Part shown: piece by piece, positions 52,592 to 62,699 of the stretch
Layout of the letters: every line of letters begins with the position of its first letter
Numbering within the stretch: position 1 is the stretch's first letter
Assembly (NCBI GenBank): GCA_021399435.1
Contig: JAJTUP010000113.1
Coordinates: 1-64,000, forward strand
Direction of reading: 5' to 3'
DNA from: Diaporthe sp. PMI_573
Lineage: Eukaryota; Ascomycota; Sordariomycetes; Diaporthales; Diaporthaceae
Length of the DNA: 64,000 nt
The notes under the pieces: model-generated
Told to the model about the DNA's origin: nothing
The model's database searches: none
What the model saw: only the letters and a program-made list of their open reading frames with translations
Program-made: the position numbers and the translations under genes

Positions 52592-53291
52592 AAATTATGA
52601 TCGAGCCCTAGATTACACAACAAGCTGCTTAGGCCGCCAGCGGAGATACCAACGAGGCAATGAAAAAGGTTGTTGGTATGTTTGTGTTCGTGAAGACTTG
52701 AAGGACCAAGAAAAGGCCTCGAAGCTCTCCAAGGTTCCTAACGTGGCTTTCCTGGGCACTCCTTGTTCATTATAATCAGCACTCTTGAGGTCCGGGTTCT
52801 CAAGAGCAGATCCCAACAGAAAACCTTATCGCAAAATCGACAAAATGCCCAAGGCGAGGGTCTTCAAGAATGTCTACCCTTCTAGACTGAGGATCCTATG
52901 CTTTGGCCTCTTTCCATCTCGAAAGCAGAAATGAGCAGTAACTGAATTGGTCTCGAAAATCTATCGTAACAGCACAGAATTGCACTATGCGTGTGCGAAA
53001 ACAAAATTAGGTCCACCGAACATGTCAATGTTTGACATCTATGAAAATATAGACGAAGCCCCAATTTCGGAATACGTATAGGGAGAAGCGAGAGGACCTA
53101 AAGCAACAAATCCTAGCGGGGATGATTCCCTATTGAGACATGCATCTACGTGGTTCACAGGGAGGACGGGTCAGCCGAGCCGTCTTAGCTTGGGCCTGGC
53201 GCTTAAACATGACCGCTCTCCACGGTTTCTTCCCTCTCATCCTGTTTGACCTGGTTGACGCAGACCTGTTTCCTCCCTATCCGTCCGGACC
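52592..53291. other. Stretch with no supported gene
   Basis: Short frames only and no recognised repeat. It separates the 51362 gene from the Ulp1-like gene. Confidence 0.4.
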
Positions 53292-53579
53292 ATGACTGAT
53301 ACACTAAGTACAACACGCCCCATTCAAGTAGCAGAAAGGTTAGGCATGGACGGTACTGTCTCACTGCACGGCAAAAGCGAGACCCTACTTCTGCTACAGA
53401 AAATAGAGAGAAAATGCAACGAACGCGAAGCCACGTCAGTTGTGTCTGCGCAGGGATCAATAGCCGAACGCATAGCAACAATCGCTGAACACGTCGACAA
53501 GTCATACCCCATTCGCAACCACTATGATGTAAATGCCGCAAACCATCTCCGAAAACACTGGACCGATTTCCTACTTTAA
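53292..53579 (+). CDS. Short coding-like frame upstream of the Ulp1-like gene
   Basis: The 95-codon frame starts at an ATG and reads GTVSLHGKSETLLLLQKIER and GSIAERIATIAEHVDKSYPI, a helical pattern. It lies 50 nt before the Ulp1-like frame on the same strand and may be its 5' exon; the junction is not resolved. Confidence 0.35.
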   Translation: MTDTLSTTRPIQVAERLGMDGTVSLHGKSETLLLLQKIERKCNEREATSVVSAQGSIAERIATIAEHVDKSYPIRNHYDVNAANHLRKHWTDFLL

Positions 53580-53628
53580 TGTGCAAACGACAAGATAAGG
53601 CAAGTCAGGGGCAGGAGTTGCTTGTCCA

Positions 53629-54777
53629 ATGCATGTGGCACAGCCACTGGGTGTAACAATCGGTCTGCCTTCAACAAGCAGTCCACTGAACGATAAGATT
53701 GTCAACGCCATCCTACAATTCATGGCTAGTCTTGTGCCAGGAACTGCGATGATAATTGACTCTTTTGCCGACATTGCTCCTGATTCAGCAACTCACTGGC
53801 TTCCAATTCCCGAAGGATCAGGCCCCAGGCGGGCCATTTTCGTACCCATCTATGTCAGCCCTTCCCATGGTTCTATGGGTCACTGGCTCCTGGCGGTTGT
53901 CGGTTCTAGCGGCGTCCGGATCCTGGATTCCTCACCAGAGCCATCCCATATAAAGTTCGCTGAAGCTAAAATCAAGAGCTTGTTTCCTGATCACCCCGGT
54001 GTCTGGGGAGTTATTCAGGATAATCAGGATGAGGACTATGCTCAGCAAAGGACAGGCCCTGTCGACAGCAGCGTCGCCACGCTCGTCTATGCGTTCCGTA
54101 CAATCACAGGCGTTTCCGGAAGCGGAATGCACTCAATGTGGAGGGATATCCTATTCCTCGTGGTGGAGACGGCTAAGGGGCACACTTGTGATATTCCTTG
54201 GGCCGGGGACCTCGACGAAAATACACTGACCATGGACAGGGGACAAGGAGGGGACGAAAGCAGGAAGCAGATTTGGTGCCCGGGAGCCGACGGCATTGTT
54301 CAGTACGATGTCGCTTGCAGTGAAATTGATGCGCAAGAAAGGTATCTCTCCGAACAGCGCGCTCGTCTAGAGACAGCACGGAGCGAGAAAGCGGAGAAGA
54401 GGGCTAGGACAGCCGGTCAAGCACATGAAGTCTACGATGTCTTGCGGATCCTGCTTGACAAGAGTTCGGAGCGGGCCAACACGCTTAAAGCTGAGAAGGT
54501 GTCCTACGAAGAGATACTTTTCAAACTCGGGAACTCTCAGCTGGGGCTTTTGTCAGGGGGGCACGCAGAAGAGCAGCTTCGAGAATGCCTGAAACATGTG
54601 GACATACTCCTCAAGCGCAGAGAAAACGCTTCTACTACGCTACTCAAGGTCGTTGAGAAATTGGAGGAGGGTATCAAAGCGCTTGAGGGCTGTTCAAATC
54701 AAATCACGGGGACCCCGGATACCAAGAGCGCAATGAGAGCCGCAACTACGTCAGTTCAACTTGGGGTCGATTGGTGA
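53629..54777 (+). CDS. Ulp1/C48-like protease homologue lacking the catalytic cysteine
   Basis: The 382-residue frame has the Ulp1 core: GHWLLAVVGSSGVRILDSS (His at about 85, Asp at about 100) and DYAQQRTGPVDSSVATLVYA, aligning with the QxxxGxDCGxxV block. The catalytic Cys is Ser (AGC) at about residue 147. Active Ulp1 enzymes cut SUMO or related modifiers. This protein should be proteolytically dead, though it could still bind a target. The C-terminal 150 residues form a long coiled coil (QRARLETARSEKAEKRART, HVDILLKRRENASTTLLKVV). The rest of the frame is intact. Fungal relatives often sit in transposons or accessory regions. Confidence 0.6.
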   Translation: MHVAQPLGVTIGLPSTSSPLNDKIVNAILQFMASLVPGTAMIIDSFADIAPDSATHWLPIPEGSGPRRAIFVPIYVSPSHGSMGHWLLAVVGSSGVRILDSSPEPSHIKFAEAKIKSLFPDHPGVWGVIQDNQDEDYAQQRTGPVDSSVATLVYAFRTITGVSGSGMHSMWRDILFLVVETAKGHTCDIPWAGDLDENTLTMDRGQGGDESRKQIWCPGADGIVQYDVACSEIDAQERYLSEQRARLETARSEKAEKRARTAGQAHEVYDVLRILLDKSSERANTLKAEKVSYEEILFKLGNSQLGLLSGGHAEEQLRECLKHVDILLKRRENASTTLLKVVEKLEEGIKALEGCSNQITGTPDTKSAMRAATTSVQLGVDW

Positions 54778-54810
54778 GATGGAAGGTGATGTGGTGCCTC
54801 TTCGCCAGTT

Positions 54811-55109
54811 GTATGCTGGCGGGAAACAGGAATGCGATCTGTGATCTGCTAAGTACTGTGTTCGCCTACCACAAAGCTCGAGAGCTAGAACGTCAAATTG
54901 AAGCCACGAGGAAGACCCGAAGGAAGAAGGTTCAACTTGACCCGAACGAGGTTTTCGCCGAAATTGAGGCTATCCGAAGGGCTCAAATTGAGGTCGGGCG
55001 GGTACCCGAGGAAGGCGACGACGGAGAGAAATCAGAAACACCATCAGAAGCCAGGTCAACTATCGTGGTGGCGGCGGCGACGGCGACGAGAAGAAGGGGT
55101 CGTAGGTGA
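54811..55109 (+). CDS. Basic coiled-coil frame, possible last exon of the Ulp1-like gene
   Basis: It continues just after the previous stop in another frame: MLAGNRNAICDLLSTVFAYH, KARELERQIEATRKTRRKKV, DPNEVFAEIEAIRRAQIEVG, then an acidic and finally Arg-rich end. A GTGAGA donor at the preceding stop and a CCAG at about 54805 could form a 35-40 nt intron, but this is shorter than usual. Confidence 0.35.
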
Positions 55110-55751
55110 CGGACGGGGGCCGAGAACGGGGGGTTGCCGAGATGTGGGCTGGGTACGGTATATTCTAAAATTGTCTGTGATCTTACGCGGATCGTGGGGG
55201 TTGTCAATCCCATGTTTAGGACACGGGGATAGGTATGATATCTCTTGCAGAAGCATGCCACCCGACTGTCCCACACGAGACATATCAGACTCACCGCAAT
55301 CCTGTCCAGCCAGATATTTGGGACAGTACACTATAACTTGCTCGACGCATGCCCCTTTGCAAGCGTAGCATTGCTTCTTCAGAGTGCACATGATGGGCGT
55401 TGCTGAAGTTCTATGGTATCTGATCCTCGGATTGAGTTTAAAGAGCTGATCGGTCATGGATTTTGCGAGTTATATGTTGTGTTGGCGGCATCACTCGGAA
55501 CCGGGGGACACTATATACGATCGAGTATGCAACTTGTTGATCGTTTGCAGCTGCGGGGTAATACAAACCCTTGCTGCCTTGGCTTTTAGGGAACCTACCA
55601 AAGAAGATGTTGTGAAAACCGCTGGGAAGCCTCTGTCTTAAAGTTATTCTCATGCGTAGAATGGTGATTGGAATCAGACCACCGTAAGTCTTCGGTGCAC
55701 TCTTCTTCCACTAAGCATATGTGATGGAGGAACGCAACATTTTCTTGTAGC
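55110..55751. other. Stretch with no supported gene
   Basis: Short frames only. Towards the right end it may hold the degraded 5' part of the following hAT fragment. Confidence 0.4.
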
Positions 55752-56531
55752 GACAAGACTTGCCTGTATTTGAAATATATAGGCATCGCGAACGCTTATC
55801 AGACTATAACTTCGGTCTTCAAGCTCGATCCGCAACAGACACAGCAGAAGGTTGCGAATAGCCTTATCCGAAGCTTCGACCGCCAGCGCCTCTTCCGAAT
55901 GCTTCTCGAGCTTCTCATCGAGTCCAATCTTCCCTTCCATTTACTCGATAACCCTCGCTTCCGTAAGCTTCTCGAATATCTCAACCCATCGGCGGCGTTG
56001 CAGAGCGCTATTCCATCAAGCACGAGAATCCGGCGCTCGATCCTTCTCGAATATAGGACCCATCGTCAAAAGGTTATTCAGATCCTTCAGCGTTGCCCTG
56101 GCAAGATCCATATCTCTTTTGATGGCTGGACCTCGCCAAACCAGTTCGCCTTGTATGGTATTATGTGCTTCTATCGTAACGAGACTGGGCAGCCTTGTAA
56201 GCTGCTGCTCGGAGTGCCTGAAGCATATCGCCACTTTGGCACAACTATCGCTGGCGAGGTGCTTGAGGTCCTCCATACCTTTGGGATCGAGAGGAATAAG
56301 ATTGGATATTTCACGCTTGACAACGCTGAGAATAACAGCACTTCTATGGAGGTCATCGGCGGCGAATTGGGCTTCAATGGCCGTCAACGGCGTGGCCGTT
56401 GTATCGGCCACACTATCAATCTAGCTGCGAAGGCGCTGTTATTCGGATATCATCCTGACGCCTTCGAACAACAGCTTGACGGCGCCATGGCGTTGACTGA
56501 CGCCGATTATCAAGAATGGAGCAGCGCTGAC
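55752..56531 (+). pseudogene. hAT transposase N-terminal fragment
   Basis: The frame reads TITSVFKLDPQQTQQKVANS, IESNLPFHLLDNPRFRKLLE, KIHISFDGWTSPNQFALYGI, KIGYFTLDNAENNSTSMEVI and RRGRCIGHTINLAAKALLFG, all in order. The BED finger is missing and the frame is broken at 56531 by the 103-bp MITE. Opposing hAT sequence lies beyond the MITE. Confidence 0.8.
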
Positions 56532-56634
56532 TTCAATTCAAGTAAGTCAAGTTCGGGGGTGTAACTTGATTACTTGAAATAAAATCGTCCGTGAACTTAC
56601 TTAACTTGATTTGAATTGATATACTTGAATTGAA
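56532..56634. mobile_element. 103-bp MITE with 13-bp terminal repeats and a 9-bp duplication
   Basis: The ends are TTCAATTCAAGTA and its complement TACTTGAATTGAA. AGCGCTGAC flanks both sides (56523-56531, 56635-56643). The body is made of CAAGTTAAGT-like words. Nine-bp duplications suggest a Mutator-like origin; an 8-bp hAT reading is possible if the terminal base is not counted. Confidence 0.85.
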
Positions 56635-56639
56635 AGCGC

Positions 56640-58290
56640 TGACCTGAGGCCAGGATGAAGCTATTGGTACTCTCACGCCTCCACTCCATCCCAAACCCAT
56701 CAGGTCTCCACCAAAACTGACGACCTCGCCCACAGTGATCGCTTGATGGCCTAGCCAATTCCGTAGGCACTGTATTTCCTCTATTATCTCGGGGCTTAAG
56801 CTGTGCCTTTGCGAGCTTACTGTCAACTTGGTGACACTAAACGTCCGCTCAGGATCGACAGACATAGCAGGAATTGCCAGGATGTCGAGGGCAAACTTGC
56901 TCAGACGTGGATATTCTTCTTGGTGATCCTTCCACCATAGAATGGGGTTCAAGTTCTCTCGCCGGACTGGCCCTTGCCTCATATAAACTCCAAGCTCATC
57001 TTCTTCCTCCATCATGTATCGATCGTAGCTCTGCATCCACTGGTCGAATTGACTGGGCTCATCTTGCTGCATCGCTTTTCCTATCACGGTTCTCGCTGTC
57101 TCGAACTGCTCCTTACGTGGATACTGTTGTTCAAAGAATTCCCGGACACTGTTCTTAGCGTCCCGTAGCCACACTAGTTGCTCGTGGCTGGTCCAGTTCG
57201 CCTCAAGCCAAGACACGTTCCAGCGCGGGTAAAGAATAACGGCAGCCGGGTAATGTGGCGATTGGCCAAGTAGACTGTAGTACTCATCAAGCTTTGACCA
57301 ACAGTTATTGATAGAGATTTGTATGCATCGTCGGTGGTCATCATCAAGATTCTCAGTTTGCAAGAATGCACCAGTATATTCGTCTCGAGTGTGCTCTGCC
57401 AAGTGTTTCTCGCGTCCGCGACCCTGGTCAACTCGTGGAGTACTACATCCTGAGAAACTATTAGCAAAATAGGGATGAGACGAGCGAATATGAACTAGAA
57501 AGCCGTACTCGTGGTTTCCGAGGCTCTGGTATTCCGTAGCTCATCAGCAGTACCATCAGGTGGCGAGAATATCAGTTTTTGCTCCTCGAAGAAGTTGAGC
57601 AAATATTCCATTCCGACCATCACTTCCCACAAGGCGCCGTAACGGCCTTCTTTGGCCCAACCCTGGCACCTCATGGTGATCTCGTAGAGTGGTTTTAGTA
57701 GACTCTGTATCTCCACCAAGAGAAGCCAGTCCTGCGGTGAAAGATGATCTTGGAAAGGCACCCGTTGTCGGGGCTCTGCTGCCTTCGTGTCGAGATATGT
57801 GATGAAATGGTCAATCTGCTCTCGTTTGCGAATGGCACGCTGGATCATCAGAAACGTCGAATTCCATCTGGTTTCATTGTTCTGCATCAGTTCGAGATCG
57901 ATGGCAGCTCGGTCCTCCTCAAAGAGTTGATAATCGTCTTCATCGTGCTGGCTGCACGCCAGTGATTTCATCAACTCTCGCCGTTGCGGAGAAGCCCTGA
58001 CGAACCGGACGATGTTATGCAGCTTTCCCACTGCTCCCCGTTTCCGCCAAAGTCGAAGCTCACGCTCTTCAACTTGGAAAGCCGCCTCGGTGAAAGCTTC
58101 TCGCTCAAATGAGTCAGGGTCTTTCCCCCAGAGGAACGCTCGAGCTGCAAGGTTGACAATATGCCCAAAGCACCGTGTTCGATGGTTTCTGATATCCTCG
58201 TCGGCCATCGCAGGAGAAAGTTGACGATAGAGGCTCGCCAAGCATGTGTCATTGGACGAGACATTGTGTTGTGAGATAGCACAGGAAACA
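56640..58290 (-). pseudogene. hAT transposase C-terminal two-thirds
   Basis: From about 58290 leftward: SSNDTCLASLYRQLSPAMAD, HRTRCFGHIVNLAARAFLWG, KLHNIVRFVRASPQRRELMK, QNNETRWNSTFLMIQRAIRK and GRYGALWEVMVGMEYLLNFF. A 113-nt intron (57508-57396, GTACGG..GCAG) joins ETT to HTRDEYTGAFLQTE in frame. Then SINNCWSKLDEYYSLL, YPRLSKFALDILAIP and DPERTFSVTKLTVSSQRHSL form the dimerisation domain. The N-terminus is missing. It lies tail to tail with the plus-strand hAT fragment and belongs to a related family. Confidence 0.85.
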
Positions 58291-58402
58291 GGTTTGTTGG
58301 GTGCAATGATGAAGATGTGTCAATTCTTCCAAAAATGCGATGTTGCATGTATGTAGCTTGTTCTCAATAATACATGAAAAGCAGCTTCATCATATAGCTA
58401 TG

Positions 58403-58578
58403 TGCAGGACGTCTTTGTGCGGCTCTGCCGCACTAATCTGCCTTGCGTTTAGCCTTGTGTTGTGCCCTGTGTTCGCCTACAATTTAGCCCAATGCATGGC
58501 CACCTTTGGTGGCCTCATCGCCCTGTTTTACAGCCCTGTCATCCCTGCAGTTGAGGGGAACCTGCAAAACTTCCAACA
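58403..58578 (-). mobile_element. 3' LTR of a Copia element, 176 bp
   Basis: On the minus strand it starts TGTTGGAAG directly after a polypurine tract (GGAAAACGGGGGCG), and it ends GTCCTGCA. It is the twin of 31959-32134 with one mismatch. Confidence 0.8.
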
Positions 58579-58598
58579 CGCCCCCGTTTTCCTCAACT

Positions 58599-59805
58599 TC
58601 AGGGTTCTACATCATCGTGAACCTCGTTGCCCCAAAGAAGACGACCGTTCTCCTGATCTTGAACTGGACATGGACAAACTCTGACGGCTTCCAGGAAACG
58701 CTCATGGCTGCCAACATCTAGTGGTTTTGTGAGAGCATCGGCTACTTGATCATGAGTGTTGACGTACTGTACGTCAATGTTTCCGGCATTAACTTCCTCT
58801 CGTATGTGGTGTTCTTCGAGGGGAATGTGTTTCGTTCGCTGGTGATATTCTGGGTTTTTGCAGAGCTTTAGTGAGCCCTCGTTGTCGCCCTTGAGAATGA
58901 TCGGAGTGTTGAAAGGAATGTTTAGTTCAGAAAAGAGGTTTCTCATCCAAGCCAGTTCCCTGGCGCATTGCGAAAGGGCTGTGTACTCGGCGTGAGTTGT
59001 AGAAAGGGCCACTGTTTCGTGCCTCTTGGACCTCCAGGAAACCGTAGATCCTTCCAGCTGAACTAACCAACCAAATGTCGATCTTCCAGTCGACTTGTCG
59101 CCTTTGAAGTCTGAGTCTGCCCAGCCCACGATGTTCCAGGGTGTACCCGCCTCTTTCTTGACGCCCCCGAGCACAAGGCCGTGGTATTGAGTTTTCTTGA
59201 GATATCGAAGACCTCGTTTGGCTAGTTGTGCGTGTGTAGGAGAAGGGTTTGCCATATATCTTGATAGTACGGAAAGTAGGAAGGCAAGGTCTGGTCTCGT
59301 CTGCGTCATGCCGTACACAAGAGAGCCGGTCTTTGAGCTGTAGTCTTCTCGCTCGCTCTGGGAGGCAGAGTCGGTCTCGTCTCTTGGTTGAAGGTCGGAA
59401 AGGGCGTTTCGTTGCATAGGTGTGTTGACAGGCCGGCTTTCATTGAACTGATGTTTCTTCAGGACTCTGGCGAAATAGGCATCCTGGGAGAGATATATTA
59501 GCCTTGCGTCTCTATCTTGAGTGATTCTTACACCAAGAAAATGCTTCGCAGGGCCAAGATCATTCATTGTGAAGATCTCTCCCAAGCGGGCTTTAAGCCC
59601 TTGGATTTCTTCCTTCTCGCTGCCCAAGATGAGGAAATCATCCACATGAGTGACGACTATAATACAAGTCGCCGGGTTGTAGTAGATGGCCGTGTCAGAC
59701 GTTGCTTGCCTGAAGCCAAGGGACATCAAAGCCTGTTTCAGTTTCTTCTGCCACTGCCGCGGTGCCTGTTTAAGTCCGTAAAGCGACTTGAGCAGCTTAC
59801 AGACC
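58599..59805 (-). pseudogene. Copia pol C-terminus: reverse transcriptase and RNase H
   Basis: The frame begins in the RT (SLYGLKQAPRQWQKKL) and includes the active-site block IIVVTHVDDFLILG, FTMNDLGPAKHFLGVRI, TRPDLAFLLSVLSRYMANP and the Copia RNase H (IVGWADSDFKGDKSTGRSTF, SLKLCKNPEYHQRTKHIPLE, YVNTHDQVADALTKPLD). It ends in PPT and LTR. Gag, protease, integrase and the first part of the RT are absent; the 5' break at about 59805 is fused to a helicase. The remaining frame is intact, so the element is young. Confidence 0.9.
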
Positions 59806-60501
59806 TGCTCTGTTGAGAAGGAAGTCGCCCGTGAAGACCACCACCGGTATCCCGCCGAACGGCCTGTCCGGGAAGCCGCGCAGCCCCCGCAGTTTGTGGT
59901 CTACCTCGTAGAGCGTCTTAAGGCCCAGCATGCCCACCTCGTCGACCACAAGCACGTCACGCCTTCTCCAACGCTGCCGGCGCCTCTCCAGGTTCGCTGA
60001 TGGTAGGCTTTCCATCTCGGCTCCGTCTTGATCCTTGAAGGCTAGCCCTAGCGCGGAGTGGATGGTGTTGCCACCGATCCCTGCTGCTGCCGTCCCGGAC
60101 GTAGCTGTGATGATGATGCGCTTCGACGCTCCCTTCGCCGCGCATACATCTTTCAGTGTCTCGATGAGCCAAGTCTTCCCCGTGCCGCCGCTGCCGCCTA
60201 TGTATTGGAGATGTTGAGGCGGCCGCCCCAATATCGTGTGTCCTCCGTTGCCCTCAGCAGCTCTGTCTGATGCTTCCTCCGCTCTGTCCATCGCCTCGCA
60301 GATCAGGCCGAGGGCAATCTTCTGCATGCGGTTCAGCGTTCTATGGTTGCCTATCGTCTTCCCGACCTGGAAGAAGCTACTCCCGGATGCTATATCTACC
60401 CAAGTATGGGCTGAAGTGGGGGTTGGGTTGGACGTAGTGGGGAGTACGGATCCGTATTTGAAGAGACGTTGCGACCTCTCCACCCCATGATCCCTGCCCA
60501 A
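59806..60501 (-). pseudogene. Pif1-like (Helitron-type) helicase fragment
   Basis: The frame carries Walker A (IGGSGGTGKTWLIETL), ITATSGTAAAGIGGNTIHSA, Walker B (DVLVVDEVGMLGLKTLYEV) and VVVFTGDFL, where the expected GDFxQLPPV is cut. This is the order of Pif1-family DNA helicases as found in Helitron transposons. The Rep endonuclease part and the later helicase motifs are missing. Fused directly to Copia RT sequence at about 59806. Confidence 0.8.
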
Positions 60502-61150
60502 GTATCAGCTGATGATAGCTAAGCTTTGATACGATGTAATTTACCACTTTTAGCCTTTCGCACGAGCCTGTACTATCGAGGTCCGTTTTGAAGATTGATT
60601 GAACATAACGAGTACTCAGGATGGGTAGATCTATCTTGTCTACAGGTAAAATCGCTGTGACCCTGTTAGTGGCTCGCGAATTTCAACCAGCTGTTCCAAC
60701 CTGTCAACTGCATACAACACCAATAACCCATGCCCCAGCTGAGAACAGCCGTAGACGCATGGTTTTTCCGCACGGACGCATGACCTTCTCTGCCTGAAGA
60801 CGTCCTGATGCGGAGCGCCAGCTCTCTCTTTTCCTTCCTAACGGGAGGCCCTCCTAGCAAGCCGGCTTGACGGCTGCTCCCCAGTGTTGGTGGTATACGC
60901 GGGTGTTGAAGTTGGTGGGTAAAGGAGGGATGGTAGGGAATGTTATTGAGGCTGCAAAACGCGCTGTGTTGGGTGGTGAAGTGTGGTTGAATGGTGGCCT
61001 CTAATTGGCTGCAGCGGTGCTTAGTCAGAAAAGGTGGTGTGGCATCCGATTTAGGTAGTGCGAATATCCGCGTTCATTATAAGTGGGTTTTCTAGCCTTG
61101 GCAAAAATGGCGTGAGTTGGCAGTCGATGGGATAGCCCAGAGGCAGGTTT
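60502..61150. other. Stretch with no supported gene
   Basis: Short frames on both strands only. A purine/pyrimidine-biased part at 60880-61000 has no clear repeat unit. Confidence 0.45.
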
Positions 61151-61893
61151 CTAAAGGTTTCGTGGTATCTTACTTTGATTTAAAATCGTTTTGATATCAA
61201 AAATCGTAAGGTCTTCAAGTGACTTGGTCGTTAGGGTGCTTTGCGAGTTTGCTACCGGTGGAGATTCAGGCTGAGCCTCTTTAAGTCTCTGTGCTCGTGT
61301 CCTTCCAGGCGCGAGTAATGGTTTATCGCTTTCACCAGCCTCAACCACTCCTTGATCGGCAGAGCGCCGAAATGTGACAAGGGATGCCAGATGACATCCT
61401 ATTTTTAACGTAATCAAAAATTGATACAGTACTGTATTCTATTACCCCGCAACTCCACCAGATAAACCTGCCTCATTAATCTTTGCATAGGTGTTGTAGG
61501 TTTCGATAGCTTGCACAAGTTGTTATATACCCGCGTGGCTGTGTCGTCCTGTGGTGTCGAATGGCTGTTGATCTCAGATTTGATCCAGCTTGCAATGTCC
61601 CCTCCAATATCACAGGTACTGTTTGACAGGTGCCAGCCGTTGGCATCAAAGGCATGCTGGAAGACTGTCTGTAGCTGATAGGGAAGGCTAGTCCAAGTGG
61701 CAAGGATATTTTCCAAAAAGTCAGAGAATGCGGTAAGGAACTATTCACGTCAGATATGAAAACGACATAACCAGAATCAGCGTACGCGCACCTTGGGCTC
61801 GATCAGGCGCTGTGGGCTAATTGACGTCCTCTCAGAGACTTGACAGGCAACCAACAAGGACGACGCAAATTCTCGGCCGATTTGAATGTCCAT
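61151..61893 (-). CDS. Intact three-exon hypothetical protein, 214 residues
   Basis: Exons are 61893-61792, 61740-61446 and 61398-61151. Introns of 51 and 47 nt (GTGCGC..ATAG, GTAATA..ATAG) keep phase. The product starts MDIQIGREFASSLLVACQVS. The middle is FLENILATWTSLPYQLQTVF and YNNLCKLSKPTTPMQRLMRQ; the tail is polar with LTTKSLEDLTIFDIKTILNQ. No domain is recognised. Its ATG overlaps the start of the divergent plus-strand gene. Confidence 0.55.
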
Positions 61894-62467
61894 TTCGCAG
61901 GTGGGTGGGTGGGTTGATGAGCCGGTGCAAAATTTGCAACATTCTCAAGGAGCGAAACGGGGTTTCCGAGAACATGTTCTCGGAAAGAGTTACAACATTC
62001 CCAGGGCCCATGTCACCGAATCGCTTACTGTCACCCTGCATGACGGACAAATAGTACAAAGCCTGCTATCATCCTTTACCACTGGTACCGAGACTTTGAC
62101 GATCAATCCAGATTCTTTTATAGAGGATCTCCGCCAGCAGATATCTTTGACAGAGCAGGCAAAGAAGGACGTAAACATGAAAAAGGCTGGGGAGTTGCGT
62201 TCTATCCGCATGTTTCTGGGTGGCCTGATGGAAGCTACCGCAAAGGAGGAAGCCCTGCTGGAAATGAAGGAGAAAGACTACCAAGTTTGTGTCGAAAGGA
62301 TTAATGAAATTGAGAATTCTTGGGGAGAAGATCAGATGGCTCGTCTCGCACACGAACATGTACGGCAGGTACAAGCACGCAAGGGAGTCAGGAAAGATAT
62401 GGCCGTTAAGACAAGCAAAGTCGTCAAAGACCTCGATCATGGTATCAAAGAGCTCGAAATTACTTGA
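61886..62467 (+). CDS. Coiled-coil hypothetical protein, 193 residues
   Basis: The frame starts at an ATG at 61886 but its first 45 residues look non-coding; the real start may be further in or after an unseen intron. From TLHDGQIVQSLLSSFTTGTE it is clearly structured. A long coiled coil follows (ISLTEQAKKDVNMKKAGELR, EKDYQVCVERINEIENSWGE, VRKDMAVKTSKVVKDLDHGI). No known domain. It runs divergently from the 61151-61893 gene. Confidence 0.5.
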   Translation: MSISQVGGWVDEPVQNLQHSQGAKRGFREHVLGKSYNIPRAHVTESLTVTLHDGQIVQSLLSSFTTGTETLTINPDSFIEDLRQQISLTEQAKKDVNMKKAGELRSIRMFLGGLMEATAKEEALLEMKEKDYQVCVERINEIENSWGEDQMARLAHEHVRQVQARKGVRKDMAVKTSKVVKDLDHGIKELEIT

Positions 62468-62699
62468 AGCTTCGCTTCTGTGGGAAGTTTTGATATGGAA
62501 GCAGGTGGAACGCGAGAAAGAGAGTCGGCTGGCAATACTCTATGGCGGCAGCAGCAGCTCTTCCTCAATTGAGAATTTTTCTGAATAGCCGTAACATGCA
62601 GCAAAGACCGCAACTCTTGTGATTACTTGTCGGTGTGTATTTTATAGTGTTATAATAGGTAATAGGTAGGCTATATAGGTAGATACTGAGTAGGTAATA

